This document shows, piece after piece, positions 1 to 8,531 of a stretch of 15,514 nucleotides of DNA (its first letter is position 1; each line of letters begins with the position of its first letter). Both the position numbers and the translations under genes were made by a program. The stretch spans positions 1-15,514 of the forward strand of contig JAAZXP010000028.1 of assembly GCA_014240055.1 (NCBI GenBank), given 5' to 3'. The DNA comes from Methanobacteriota archaeon. GTDB taxonomy: Archaea > Thermoplasmatota > Poseidoniia > MGIII > CG-Epi1. Below the pieces are notes generated by a model, which was not told the DNA's origin, ran no database searches, and saw nothing but the letters and a program-made list of their open reading frames with translations.

Positions 1-3
1 GAA

Positions 4-318
4 ATGATGATGCAAGAAATAAGACTAGTATCTGATGTAGCCAATGAACTTAAAAACGATTTACGTCAAGATGTTCGTAGAGTTGAATCAATTGTTAATG
101 ATGTTGAGCAACAAGTAAAAGAAGATTCTAGAGACAATGCAAAAGATCTAAAAGAAACTATTGATACACTTGAAAACGATATGAAAAAACTAGAAGAGAG
201 AATAAAACAAGCACAAAAGGAGCTAGAGGAAAAAATGGATAAAAGAATTAATGAATTATTAAATGAATGTAAAACCTTATCAGATAAAATATCTAAAATA
301 GTCAAAAAGACATTCTAA
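4..318 (+). CDS. Small coiled-coil protein, possibly 5'-truncated by window edge
   Basis: This is a 104-residue, very charged protein rich in Lys, Glu, Asp and Asn, with no membrane segment, no Cys pair and only one Cys (in NECKTL). Nearly the whole length has spaced hydrophobic positions (V, L, I every three to four residues) of the kind seen in a long coiled coil. The clearest stretch is about residues 10-100. I do not recognise a family, and a structural or tethering role is only inference. The frame stays open to base 1, and the three Met codons at 4-12 have no room for a visible ribosome binding site. The true start may therefore lie outside the window and this may be the C-terminal part of a longer protein. 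It converges on the protease gene, and the two stop codons overlap at 316-317. Confidence 0.6.
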   Translation: MMMQEIRLVSDVANELKNDLRQDVRRVESIVNDVEQQVKEDSRDNAKDLKETIDTLENDMKKLEERIKQAQKELEEKMDKRINELLNECKTLSDKISKIVKKTF

Positions 319-3300
319 GCTTTTAAGAAATATTTAAGAACAAAATAAACAGCACCTAAAGCAATGATAATTAACATTGCAGAATCAAGGAAACTACCAC
401 TTACCTGAGGCTCAGCGTCAGTAGATTCTTGGTCTGATAAGAATTTATCAGGATCATTCGGATATGCATCGGAATTATCACCAAATCCATCGCCATCAGT
501 ATCTAGCCATTCATCTGGATTGTTAGGAAAAGGTTCGGAACGATCGCAATAACCATCTTGATCGGTATCATTCCAACTTCTCGAGTCATCAGGACAAATA
601 TCTGAATTATCACCATAACCATCTCCATCTGTATCTAGCCATTCTGTAGAATTTTTAGGAAATAAATCTATAGAATCATTCGCACCGTCTGAGTCCGTGT
701 CTGCCAAATCTGGATTAGTACCAATACTAATTTCGAAATTATCACCCAATGAATCACCATCAGTATCGAATTGTTCATTTTTATCAAAAGGGAAAGCATC
801 ACTGTTATCACCCAAATCATCCCCATCAGTATCATTCCATTCTAAATAATTTAAAGGAAAGGCATCACCTGTTTGATTATCTCTAAATCCCGTAGTCATA
901 TTAACTTGGAATGTGTAATAATCTGTGTAATTGTCTCCGTCTGTATCTTCATTGACAGGAGAAGTATGGAATACAAAAACCTCATTGTAATCTGTAATAC
1001 GATCCCCATCAGTATCCGAATTTGTGATGTCGGTAATGTATCCATCTAAACCATAATAGGCTTCTTCAATATCCATTAAACCATCATTATCCGTATCATT
1101 ACTTGCAGGATTACTAAAATAATTGCCATCATCTGGTCTAAAATCTAGATAAGTTTTGCCAAATCCTAGAGGGCTTTCAAAAACATAATTTATTTCATTA
1201 GCTGTCAAAGCACTATTCCAAATAGCTACATTATCTATTGTTCCATTGAGATGTTCACCGTCTTCACTTCTACACATGTAATTATAATCTGTATCACTTT
1301 CAATAGTATCTAATGGTTGAAGTTCACCCTCTGAAATTAAAGTACCATTAACAAATAATTTAAACAAATCAAGGGACTCACTGTATGTTGCAGCAACGTG
1401 ATACCATACACCTATTTGAGATTCAATACTGTTATTATTTATTGAGTATAAATTATCACCAGAACTAACTCTAAACTCAAATTGATTATCTGAGTTTATC
1501 CCAAGCCAGGTTTTACCATCTGCCACAGTCCCCACTATCGTAGAAAAGCTTCCTGTATAATTATCAAGTTTTACCCAAGATTGAACCGTATATTCATCGA
1601 ATGCATTACTATTAATCGAATTAAATCTGACTCCATCATCTATTCCATCACAGTTAATACCTTTCTTAAATTTCGCAGGTTCTCTTCCAGCTCCGTTAAG
1701 TACAATCGCTATATCTGAATCTGGGACCATATTTGATGCACTTGTTGAATCAGTTCCATCAAACTTCCAATACCCCTTAACAAAAGGTTCACTATATGAA
1801 AAAATAGTATTTTCTATTCTACGATTATCGTACTCCAGAATATTTGAAAGACTATCATTATCAAAATCTTCATTAGAATCGTCTGTAAGAGGATCTAAAC
1901 CCCAATAAAATTCCCAACCATCTGGCATTCCATCATCATCGGAATCAGGATCATTTGGATTAGTGCCTGCTAGATACTCCATAGCATTTGTAAAATACTC
2001 ATCTGCAGAAGGTGGCCATCCAGAATTATCAGAATCAAAACCGTCCATATCTGCATCATCAGAACCATCTGATTTTATCATAGGATCAAATCCATTGGCT
2101 AATTCATATGGATCTGGCATTGTATCATTGTCACTGTCTACCTTTGTAGGATCACTGTATTTTGAGCCTAAATCAAAGGCATTTATCTCCTGATAATCTC
2201 CGATTGTATCATTATCAGTATCAGTACTTGTTGGATTTGTGAAATATTCATTTACCTCTTCACCATCATAAATACCATCCCCATCCGTATCATTATTATT
2301 AGGATCTGTAACATAAGTTCCATTAAAGCCTTCATACATATCTCTTAATCCATCTCTGTCACTATCTAAATGCTTAGGATCTGTCTTATGGGAATTTCCA
2401 TTACGGTCATTCCAACCATAGAATTCTGCACCATCTAACAATCCGTCACCATCAAAATCAGGATTGTTGATTCCCGTACCCAATTTACTGTCTATATAAT
2501 TTGGTAGGCCATCTTCGTCATTGTCTAGATCTAATGTACCATACATAGTCATTGTCCAATTGTTAAAGATACGATCTGAAGCACCACCACTCACTGTATC
2601 ATTGACCTTAATTTTCCATTCACCAAATGTATTCTCACCCCAATGAACTACTGAAGTGAAGGTCCAATCATGGTAATGATCTCCTAAGTCCTGGTTATTC
2701 TCCCTAACTAATTCTGAGACAATGCCATTTGGCGACTCCAGAAATAAATTCAAATCGCCACGAGTACTATGCGTAATATTAACTAAAATTTCTACTGACT
2801 CAATATTGATACCCTGGTCTATTGAAATATTTGATGTTATACCTTCATTATTATTATCTAAAATATTTTTGTTAACTTCAATTTTACCAGTAGATAAACT
2901 AATTTCATTACCAATAGTTGTCCATGTTTTAGCAAGACTAACTGAAGCTGCTGCATCAACCAATCCATACCCGTATGCATGATTATACCAATTGCCTACC
3001 TCAGTCTGAAACCAACCAATATGATCTGAGTCTACCTTTCTAGAAGTCTGAACTAAAATATGCTGTACATCTCTCCATGTTAAGTTTGGATTAGCCTCCA
3101 ACATGAGAGCTATTACTCCTGAAACCATAGGAGCTGCAGAGGAAGTCCCTTCCATGGTGAACGTATAGTTTGTAAGATTATGGCCTTCACTTCCAACTAT
3201 ATCTGTAGTAATTATATTAGCTAGATTATCTAAGTCTTGGCCATTAGAAGGTGCTGAAACAAGCAAATTTGAACCAGGTTCAGAATAAGTGGTCTGCTCT

Positions 3301-4415
3301 CCTTTCCAATCAATAGCCCCTACTGCAATAGTATACCTACTATTTGCATAGCCATCTTTATTCGAATTATCTCTGTTGGCTAAACCATTACCATTTGCCC
3401 AAACATAAATTGAGCCAAAATTATCTCTTCCCTGAGATATGCCAGTTTCAATTGCTGCTAGAGTTAAAGGATCCATTCCCTCTAAAACATTACCATCATC
3501 GATAGGCCCCCAACTATTAACATAAATATCTACCAAATCTAAACTATGACTTAAGGAAGCAGCTTCCAAACTATCAGTTCGACTGCAGTCTCCTCCAAGT
3601 AACCGAATGCCCACTATACTTGAATTGTATGCTACACCTGCAATTCCAATATCATTATTTCCCTTAGCACCTGCAATCCCCGATACTGCAGTACCATGCC
3701 AATCAATCTCACCATCGCCATTTGAATCTGAAGGCATTACATCATTATCATCACCGCAATAATCATAACTGTTTGAAGCTAAAAAATTAGGTGAAATATC
3801 GGGATGGCTATAATCAATACCATCATCTATAATTCCAATTACAACTCCATCTCCAGTAAATTCATTCCATGTAGTTTCAACATTAATGTCAACTCCTATA
3901 GTACCATTGTTTAATCCATTATTGTCAAGATACCATTGGTCGCCAGACTGATAGTAATGATCATTGGGTTCATATTTATTACTAAACTGTTTTTCAATTA
4001 TCGGATAGAATGACCATATTTTTCCAGAAGACTGGAATTTATACAAAAGATTTTTTGCTAACTCACCACTTTGGAATTCAATTATCCAAGTTCCGTTCAA
4101 GATATTGAATTCATCATAGCCTACTACATTTTTATCATCAAGAATATTTGTAATCGAATGATTACAATAAGGATTATTGAGGACGACAACCCATTCTTTA
4201 GTCAGATAAATCTGAGAATTACTGTAATCTCGTAAATCAGATTCTCTACGAAAAGATGATTTTACATTTTTAGAAAATGTAGAATGACCGCACTCTGAAG
4301 TATCAATTATACTTTCCGAAAAACTTAACTGTGAAGCCTCAATGTTACTACTTGTATCTACAAAACTTATTCCGATTGAACTCAGAAGAAGTATAGCTAC
4401 AAAATAAGCCTTCAT
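315..4415 (-). CDS. Secreted furin/kexin-like subtilase with P domain, TSP3 repeats, LamG-like domain and C-terminal membrane anchor
   Basis: This is a large extracellular serine endopeptidase (family S8, kexin/furin-like branch). The frame opens at 4436, but I start it at the second Met (4415) because that gives a clean signal peptide (MKAYFVAILLLSSIGISFVD). Positions below count from the 4436 Met. The catalytic triad is visible: D204 in GIIDDGIDYSHPD, H247 in DWHGTAVSG and S432 in GTSSAAPMVSG, with oxyanion Asn N350 in ANGNG. The DDG and ANGNG motifs and the DGYANSRYT stretch resemble proprotein convertases. A P-like beta domain follows at about 515-635 (STRGDLNLFLESPNG, FGEWKIKVND). Next come Asp-rich calcium-binding TSP3 repeats at about 636-870, a LamG-like domain at about 886-1088, more TSP3 repeats at about 1110-1337, and a helix at 1349-1369 with Lys after it. 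Residues 31-190 look like a propeptide region. It lies 32 bases after aacS and may be co-transcribed. Surface protein digestion or maturation is likely; the substrate is unknown. Confidence 0.93.
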   Translation of the reverse strand: MKAYFVAILLLSSIGISFVDTSSNIEASQLSFSESIIDTSECGHSTFSKNVKSSFRRESDLRDYSNSQIYLTKEWVVVLNNPYCNHSITNILDDKNVVGYDEFNILNGTWIIEFQSGELAKNLLYKFQSSGKIWSFYPIIEKQFSNKYEPNDHYYQSGDQWYLDNNGLNNGTIGVDINVETTWNEFTGDGVVIGIIDDGIDYSHPDISPNFLASNSYDYCGDDNDVMPSDSNGDGEIDWHGTAVSGIAGAKGNNDIGIAGVAYNSSIVGIRLLGGDCSRTDSLEAASLSHSLDLVDIYVNSWGPIDDGNVLEGMDPLTLAAIETGISQGRDNFGSIYVWANGNGLANRDNSNKDGYANSRYTIAVGAIDWKGEQTTYSEPGSNLLVSAPSNGQDLDNLANIITTDIVGSEGHNLTNYTFTMEGTSSAAPMVSGVIALMLEANPNLTWRDVQHILVQTSRKVDSDHIGWFQTEVGNWYNHAYGYGLVDAAASVSLAKTWTTIGNEISLSTGKIEVNKNILDNNNEGITSNISIDQGINIESVEILVNITHSTRGDLNLFLESPNGIVSELVRENNQDLGDHYHDWTFTSVVHWGENTFGEWKIKVNDTVSGGASDRIFNNWTMTMYGTLDLDNDEDGLPNYIDSKLGTGINNPDFDGDGLLDGAEFYGWNDRNGNSHKTDPKHLDSDRDGLRDMYEGFNGTYVTDPNNNDTDGDGIYDGEEVNEYFTNPTSTDTDNDTIGDYQEINAFDLGSKYSDPTKVDSDNDTMPDPYELANGFDPMIKSDGSDDADMDGFDSDNSGWPPSADEYFTNAMEYLAGTNPNDPDSDDDGMPDGWEFYWGLDPLTDDSNEDFDNDSLSNILEYDNRRIENTIFSYSEPFVKGYWKFDGTDSTSASNMVPDSDIAIVLNGAGREPAKFKKGINCDGIDDGVRFNSINSNAFDEYTVQSWVKLDNYTGSFSTIVGTVADGKTWLGINSDNQFEFRVSSGDNLYSINNNSIESQIGVWYHVAATYSESLDLFKLFVNGTLISEGELQPLDTIESDTDYNYMCRSEDGEHLNGTIDNVAIWNSALTANEINYVFESPLGFGKTYLDFRPDDGNYFSNPASNDTDNDGLMDIEEAYYGLDGYITDITNSDTDGDRITDYNEVFVFHTSPVNEDTDGDNYTDYYTFQVNMTTGFRDNQTGDAFPLNYLEWNDTDGDDLGDNSDAFPFDKNEQFDTDGDSLGDNFEISIGTNPDLADTDSDGANDSIDLFPKNSTEWLDTDGDGYGDNSDICPDDSRSWNDTDQDGYCDRSEPFPNNPDEWLDTDGDGFGDNSDAYPNDPDKFLSDQESTDAEPQVSGSFLDSAMLIIIALGAVYFVLKYFLKA
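426..1109 (-). repeat. Second TSP3-type calcium-binding repeat array (coding)
   Basis: After the LamG-like domain the Asp-rich repeats resume, and they change style toward the membrane. The last units follow the pattern EWLDTDGDGxGDNSDxxPxD (DTDGDGYGDNSD, DTDGDGFGDNSD), spaced about 20-25 residues apart. The array ends about 12 residues before the C-terminal membrane helix, so it probably forms the stalk nearest the cell surface. Confidence 0.8.
1827..2531 (-). repeat. First TSP3-type calcium-binding repeat array (coding)
   Basis: This part of the protease encodes repeated DxDxDGxxD-type units (for example DTDGDGIYDGEE, DSDNDTMPDPYE, DSDDDGMPDGWE). Many are followed by a short Tyr/Phe-Asn-Pro-type linker such as TNPTSTD or TNPNDPD. 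Such units bind calcium in thrombospondin type 3 repeats and give a stiff stalk when calcium is present. The repeats are degenerate in DNA and are recognised at protein level. Confidence 0.8.
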
Positions 4416-4447
4416 AGTATTGCAGAGGAGGGGCATTCTAAAGACTT

Positions 4448-6373
4448 TCAGAATGGGAGACTTGAATATTCTCTCAATGATTCGGGATTTGCTAAAGCCT
4501 CTTTATTTTTAATTTTTTCTCCAATAATCGTTGATAATACCGCTTTTTCCACTTTTTTACCACTAATAGTATAAGGAATATCTGCAACTTCAAAAATATA
4601 TTTTGGAACATGTCTAGGTGTATTCTTCATACGGATTAAAGATTTTATTTGATCAATCAAGTTTTCATTAAGTATAATACCTTCATTTAATTTCACACAT
4701 AAGACTAATTCAACATCATCATTAATTGGTTTTCCAACAATAATTGCATCACTTATTTCAGAAATATTTTCAACCGAACGGTATATTTCTGCAGTTCCGA
4801 TACGTACTCCGCCTGGATTCAGCGTGGTATCACTACGTCCCGATATTATTGCACCACCATTTTCAGTTATTTCAACATAATCTCCGTGCGTCCAAACATT
4901 TTTAAATTTCTCAAAATAAGCGGAAGTATATTTTTGATTCGATTCATCATTCCAAAAATGTATAGGCATTGAAGGGAAGGGCTTTACACACACTAATTCA
5001 CCACTTTCGCCAATTATTGATTCTCCAGTTTCATTCCAAGATTGAACATCCATTCCTAGCTGAGCGCATTGAATCTCTCCTCTATGTACTGGCAAAATTG
5101 GAGACCCTCCTAAGAAACATCCAAGTATATCCGTACCACCTGAAATTGAAGATAATAATACATTTGATTTTACATTGCTATAGACCCAATCATATTGTTC
5201 TGAAACTAAGGGTGAACCAGTAGACAATACGGATTTGAGACTGGACAAATCAGATACTTCTCTAGGAACTAAGTTTGCATTGTTGCAAGCAGAGAGAAAT
5301 TTAGGACTGGTGCCAAAATGTGTTACTTTAGTTCTCTCAGCTACATCCCAGAGACTACCTAAATTAGGATAACTTGGACTACCATCATATAACACAATTG
5401 TAGCTCCAGAAGCTAAACCTGAAACTAACCAATTCCACATCATCCATCCACATGTAGTAAACCAAAAAAGTCGATCTTTTCCAGCCTGAATATCACATTG
5501 TAATTGATGCTCCTTTAAATGTTGAATAAGTGTACCTCCTGCACCATGGACAATAGATTTTGGCGGGCCCGTTGTTCCAGATGAATACATTATGTACAAG
5601 GGATAGTCAAAGGGAAGTTGAACGAAATTAGGAGTATACGAGTTATTTGACAATAAACTATCGTATGAAATAACTGAATTATGATTTAAACTGCAACTAA
5701 CTTCTACAAAATCAATACATACTACACTCTGAATACTATCAATTGATTCAATAACGCCGTTAATCTTCTCATCTAATGGAAATATTTTGCCATTATAGCT
5801 ATATCCATTCGAGACAATTAAAATCGAAGGTTCTACTTGGCCAAATCGGTCAATTACACCTTGTGAACCAAAGTCAGGAGAACATGAAGTCCAAATGGCA
5901 CCACAAGCAGTTGTAGCTAACATCAAAATAATAGATTCCACACAATTTGGTACAAATGCTGCAACTCTACTACCCTTCTTGATACCAAGACTTTCTAAAC
6001 CTGTTTGAGCTTTAGAAACTGCAGTATTAAGATCTTTAAAAGTATATTTTTGATCGGCTCTATTTTCTCCAGTACTTATTATGGCAAGCTGATTTGGGCT
6101 ACCTGATAATAAATTTTGAGCATAATTCAGTTCAGAACCAACAAACCATTGAGCTCCGGGCATCACAGGACCATCCAAAATGGAATCATAAATTTTCGAG
6201 TACTTTATTCCAGAGAATTTCCAGAATTCAGACCAAAAATCTTCCAAATTATCTATAGACCATTTGTGTAAATCAAAATATGAATCAAAATTTAATGGTA
6301 ACTTATCAATGAAATCTGTAATTAATGCAGAATTCTTTCTTTCCTCTGAAGGATTCCACATTATTTTAGACAT
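4448..6373 (-). CDS. aacS: Acetoacetyl-CoA synthetase (acetoacetate-CoA ligase)
   Basis: This 641-residue adenylate-forming enzyme should convert acetoacetate, ATP and CoA to acetoacetyl-CoA, AMP and pyrophosphate in the cytoplasm. Its length matches the family (about 650). The N-terminal part, with GPVMPGAQWFVGSELNYAQNLL at 68-89, is the ACS-type entry domain and resembles acetoacetyl-CoA rather than acetyl-CoA synthetases. The ATP-binding P-loop is YSSGTTGPPK (263-272). Other core motifs are TTCGWMMWNWLVSGL (306-320), SGGTDI (411-416), THGDYVE (495-501) and the hinge SGRSDTTLNPGGVRIG (511-526). The catalytic lysine is K606 in YTISGKK. The product could feed ketone-body, leucine or lipid carbon into central metabolism. 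It is transcribed away from the SDR gene, and the protease gene starts soon after its stop. A related short-chain acyl substrate is possible, but the family-level match is strong. Confidence 0.9.
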   Translation of the reverse strand: MSKIMWNPSEERKNSALITDFIDKLPLNFDSYFDLHKWSIDNLEDFWSEFWKFSGIKYSKIYDSILDGPVMPGAQWFVGSELNYAQNLLSGSPNQLAIISTGENRADQKYTFKDLNTAVSKAQTGLESLGIKKGSRVAAFVPNCVESIILMLATTACGAIWTSCSPDFGSQGVIDRFGQVEPSILIVSNGYSYNGKIFPLDEKINGVIESIDSIQSVVCIDFVEVSCSLNHNSVISYDSLLSNNSYTPNFVQLPFDYPLYIMYSSGTTGPPKSIVHGAGGTLIQHLKEHQLQCDIQAGKDRLFWFTTCGWMMWNWLVSGLASGATIVLYDGSPSYPNLGSLWDVAERTKVTHFGTSPKFLSACNNANLVPREVSDLSSLKSVLSTGSPLVSEQYDWVYSNVKSNVLLSSISGGTDILGCFLGGSPILPVHRGEIQCAQLGMDVQSWNETGESIIGESGELVCVKPFPSMPIHFWNDESNQKYTSAYFEKFKNVWTHGDYVEITENGGAIISGRSDTTLNPGGVRIGTAEIYRSVENISEISDAIIVGKPINDDVELVLCVKLNEGIILNENLIDQIKSLIRMKNTPRHVPKYIFEVADIPYTISGKKVEKAVLSTIIGEKIKNKEALANPESLREYSSLPF

Positions 6374-6395
6374 TATATTGTTAAATGCAAGGGAG

Positions 6396-6403
6396 TTAAA
6401 TAG
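6396..6403 (-). promoter_or_regulatory. TATA-like box for aacS (leaderless start)
   Basis: On the minus strand this reads CTATTTAA. Its centre is about 27 bases before the aacS start codon at 6373. That spacing would place the transcript start at or beside the ATG, as in archaeal leaderless mRNAs. No GGAGG-type site precedes the gene, which fits. Confidence 0.4.
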
Positions 6404-6427
6404 ATTAGAGTACTGTCTAAGAATACT

Positions 6428-6435
6428 TTTATTAA
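6428..6435 (+). promoter_or_regulatory. TATA-like box for the SDR gene
   Basis: The sequence TTTATTAA lies 36 bases before the ATG at 6472 and would start a transcript with a leader of roughly 10-15 bases. The 98-base region shared with aacS holds nothing else I can identify. Confidence 0.35.
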
Positions 6436-6471
6436 TTCAATATTGAAGACAGCAAATGGAACTTAAACAAT

Positions 6472-7353
6472 ATGAATTCAGATGAATTATTTAAAGGAAA
6501 ACGAGTTATTATCTCAGGAGGCAGTAGAGGTATAGGGCTTTCAATTGCTAAGAAATTAGCAAAAGGAGGTGCAAAAATCTCTATTTTAGCTAAAACTGCG
6601 GAACCACATCCAAGACTTCCTGGAACCATTTTTACAGCAGCCGATGAAATAGAGAAATGTGGAGGTAAGGCATTACCTATTGTAACAGACATCAGGCATG
6701 AAGAACAAATCAAAAGTGCAGTCGAAAAGACAGTAGATGAATTTGGCGGTATCGATATAGTAATAAACAATGCCAGTGCTATTTCTCTTACCCCAACAAC
6801 ATATACTGAAATGAAACGTTTTGACTTAATGTTTTCAGTAAATGTCAGAGGTACATTTATGCTATCAAAGGAGTGTATTCCACATCTAATGAAGGGAAAC
6901 AACCCTCATATTCTTAGCCTTTCTCCTCCCCTTGACATGAGTCCACAATGGTTTGCTCCTTCTTTAGCATATACAATGTCTAAATTTGGAATGAGTCAGT
7001 GCATTCTAGGCCTATCAGAAGAATTAAGAAGTGAAGGAATTGCGGCTAATGCCCTTTGGCCACACTCGATTATTGCCACGGCAGCTATAGGGAATACATT
7101 AATGGGAGAAGAAGCTTTTCCACACTGCCGCAAACCTGAAATTATAGCAGATGCTGCAAAAATTATACTATCAAAAGAAGCAAAAAAGCATACTGGAAAT
7201 TTTCATATTGATGATGAACTTTTATCAAATGAAGGTATAACTGACTTTAGTATTTACAGGATGGACGTCACAAAACCATTATGGAAAGATTTCTTTGTAC
7301 CTAAAAATACACCACAAGTAGAACCTCTACTTGACATAATGAACCCAAACTAA
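6472..7353 (+). CDS. Short-chain dehydrogenase/reductase, HSDL2-like
   Basis: This 293-residue cytoplasmic NAD(P)-dependent oxidoreductase has a classical Rossmann fold. The nucleotide-binding motif is SGGSRGIG (15-22), with NNAS at 99-102. Active-site residues are N124 in SVNVRG, a Ser at 149 or 151 in ILSLSPP, and the Y167-K171 pair in YTMSK. The segments LAKTAEPHPRLPGTIFTAADEIE (39-61) and ALWPHSIIATAA (194-205) are typical of hydroxysteroid dehydrogenase-like protein 2 and its bacterial relatives. The C-terminal SCP2 lipid-transfer domain of animal HSDL2 is absent. The substrate cannot be read from the sequence; a fatty or branched hydroxyacyl or aldehyde compound is plausible. It is divergent from aacS and may share its promoter region. 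Its TAA stop directly abuts the stop of the convergent gene. Confidence 0.85.
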   Translation: MNSDELFKGKRVIISGGSRGIGLSIAKKLAKGGAKISILAKTAEPHPRLPGTIFTAADEIEKCGGKALPIVTDIRHEEQIKSAVEKTVDEFGGIDIVINNASAISLTPTTYTEMKRFDLMFSVNVRGTFMLSKECIPHLMKGNNPHILSLSPPLDMSPQWFAPSLAYTMSKFGMSQCILGLSEELRSEGIAANALWPHSIIATAAIGNTLMGEEAFPHCRKPEIIADAAKIILSKEAKKHTGNFHIDDELLSNEGITDFSIYRMDVTKPLWKDFFVPKNTPQVEPLLDIMNPN

Positions 7354-8496
7354 TTACAGCATTCCTGCCTTTTGAATAATCATTAATTGTTCTGTTGATA
7401 GTTTTTCACCTGATAAGAATTTAGTGAACAACTCTTCAGCACTTGCTGCATTTGCTCTTTGATCTGCTGAACTTCCAGATCTTCCCTGGGAAGCTGTCAT
7501 CCTATCTATCTCTTGCATACCTCTTAGATATTCAATATACTCATTGTGTACTTCATCCGCTTTTTCTTTAGCTTTAACAAATTGTTTTTGAGCAGCATCT
7601 GCCTTTCTACGTGTTTGACGATTCAATCTAAGTGAATCTTTCATTGTATGATGGGCCGTTTGTGCTTCCTGCCTAGACTTCTGCATCTTCTTACCTAATT
7701 CCCTACGTTTATTCTCTGACTCTCTAAAAGTATCTCGAGCATCTAATACCTCAGTATCAGTTTCAATTAATTCATCATGCTGTTTAATTTTATTTTGCAA
7801 TGACGAAATTTCATCAACTAAGGCTCTTTCCTTGTCAGTAGTCAGAGGCGTTGTCATCTGCTTAAGCTCTAATTCTTGTATTTGCTTACGCAATCTAGAC
7901 ACTGGAGGTAAATTCCGTCCAGAAAATCTTTGCCGTTTAAGCTTTAAAAAATCATCCTTAAGAGTATTAGCCTGATTAGTTATCTCACGTCGTTCGTCTC
8001 TTATTTCACCAACTTCAATATTCAATCCATTCCTACGATCTCTGTGGACGTGAACATTATCCATGTGTTCTTTTGCTTTAAGATTCAAATCATTACGTTC
8101 TGCAGCATGTGACTGCGATTTTAAATTCAATTCATCTCGCTTAACTCTAAGTTCTTCAGCTTTCTTATGATATTCCTTTCTCAAATCTTTCAATTCAGAT
8201 CTAGAAAGACCATCTAATTTATCAAAGGAAATTAAGGGTTCTTTGGTTTCATCTTCAGTTTCATCCTCACCATCACCATTTCCTTCATCTACTTTCTCTT
8301 TGGAGGCTTGTAATCTTTCTATAAGGTCCGATTTTTTTCCAGATAAAGGTAAACTTAATTCCTTTAATAATTCTTTTAATTTACTAACTGTTAAATCGTT
8401 ATAATCAGGGGCGATTTCTGCAGAGCTTTCACTAACATTGGAAGGTTGTTCACCTTCAGTGACTGCAGTGGCTTGGGTTTCCTGCTCAGAATCCAT
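7354..8496 (-). CDS. SAP-domain coiled-coil protein (COG1340-like)
   Basis: This 380-residue soluble protein starts with an acidic linker (1-30). A SAP motif follows at about 33-67 (LTVSKLKELLKELSLPLSGKKSDLIERLQ), a helix-turn-helix-like fold that usually binds DNA or RNA. After a second acidic linker (70-88), a long, strongly charged coiled coil covers about 95-330. The motif LELKQMTTPLTTDKERALVDEI (209-230) matches the signature of the uncharacterised archaeal coiled-coil family COG1340. The C-terminal 30 residues (about 350-380, ASAEELFTKFLSGEKLSTEQL) form a small separate helical unit. Members are sometimes labelled phosphoserine phosphatase, but no phosphatase motif is present. It lies 35 bases after rpl12 on the same strand and may be read through from the ribosomal genes. 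The molecular role is unknown; a nucleic-acid-linked scaffold is inference. Confidence 0.8.
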   Translation of the reverse strand: MDSEQETQATAVTEGEQPSNVSESSAEIAPDYNDLTVSKLKELLKELSLPLSGKKSDLIERLQASKEKVDEGNGDGEDETEDETKEPLISFDKLDGLSRSELKDLRKEYHKKAEELRVKRDELNLKSQSHAAERNDLNLKAKEHMDNVHVHRDRRNGLNIEVGEIRDERREITNQANTLKDDFLKLKRQRFSGRNLPPVSRLRKQIQELELKQMTTPLTTDKERALVDEISSLQNKIKQHDELIETDTEVLDARDTFRESENKRRELGKKMQKSRQEAQTAHHTMKDSLRLNRQTRRKADAAQKQFVKAKEKADEVHNEYIEYLRGMQEIDRMTASQGRSGSSADQRANAASAEELFTKFLSGEKLSTEQLMIIQKAGML

Positions 8497-8507
8497 TGAA
8501 CTTAATA

Positions 8508-8523
8508 TGGGTGATTAAACCCA
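8508..8523 (-). other. Small inverted repeat between rpl12 and the SAP gene
   Basis: TGGGT and ACCCA are separated by six AT-rich bases, giving a 5-bp hairpin in the 35-base gap. No T-run follows on the minus strand, so it is a poor terminator. It may be a processing or attenuation site, or chance. Confidence 0.3.
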
Positions 8524-8531
8524 CGTCAACC

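Noticed and set aside
76..84. Glu in the Q-loop and Arg in the signature of the ABC ATPases as inactivating changes
   Set aside because: Both substitutions are common in COG1131-type ATPases, and the Walker and switch residues are intact (ATPases at 10663-11562 and 12467-13405).
129..141. Phosphatase activity for the COG1340-like protein
   Set aside because: Relatives are sometimes labelled phosphoserine phosphatase, but no HAD motif (DxDxT) or other phosphatase signature is present in the protein at 7354-8496; the label appears to be a propagated error.
426..2531. CRISPR-like repeats
   Set aside because: The repeated patterns are codons for Asp-rich TSP3 units in one long frame, with degenerate sequence and no constant-length spacers.
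4416..4436. Protease start at 4436
   Set aside because: It would put seven residues before a clean signal peptide and has no ribosome binding site; the Met at 4415 fits better.
6432..6902. A minus-strand open frame opposite the SDR gene
   Set aside because: It lies antisense to the conserved Rossmann region and encodes no recognisable protein.
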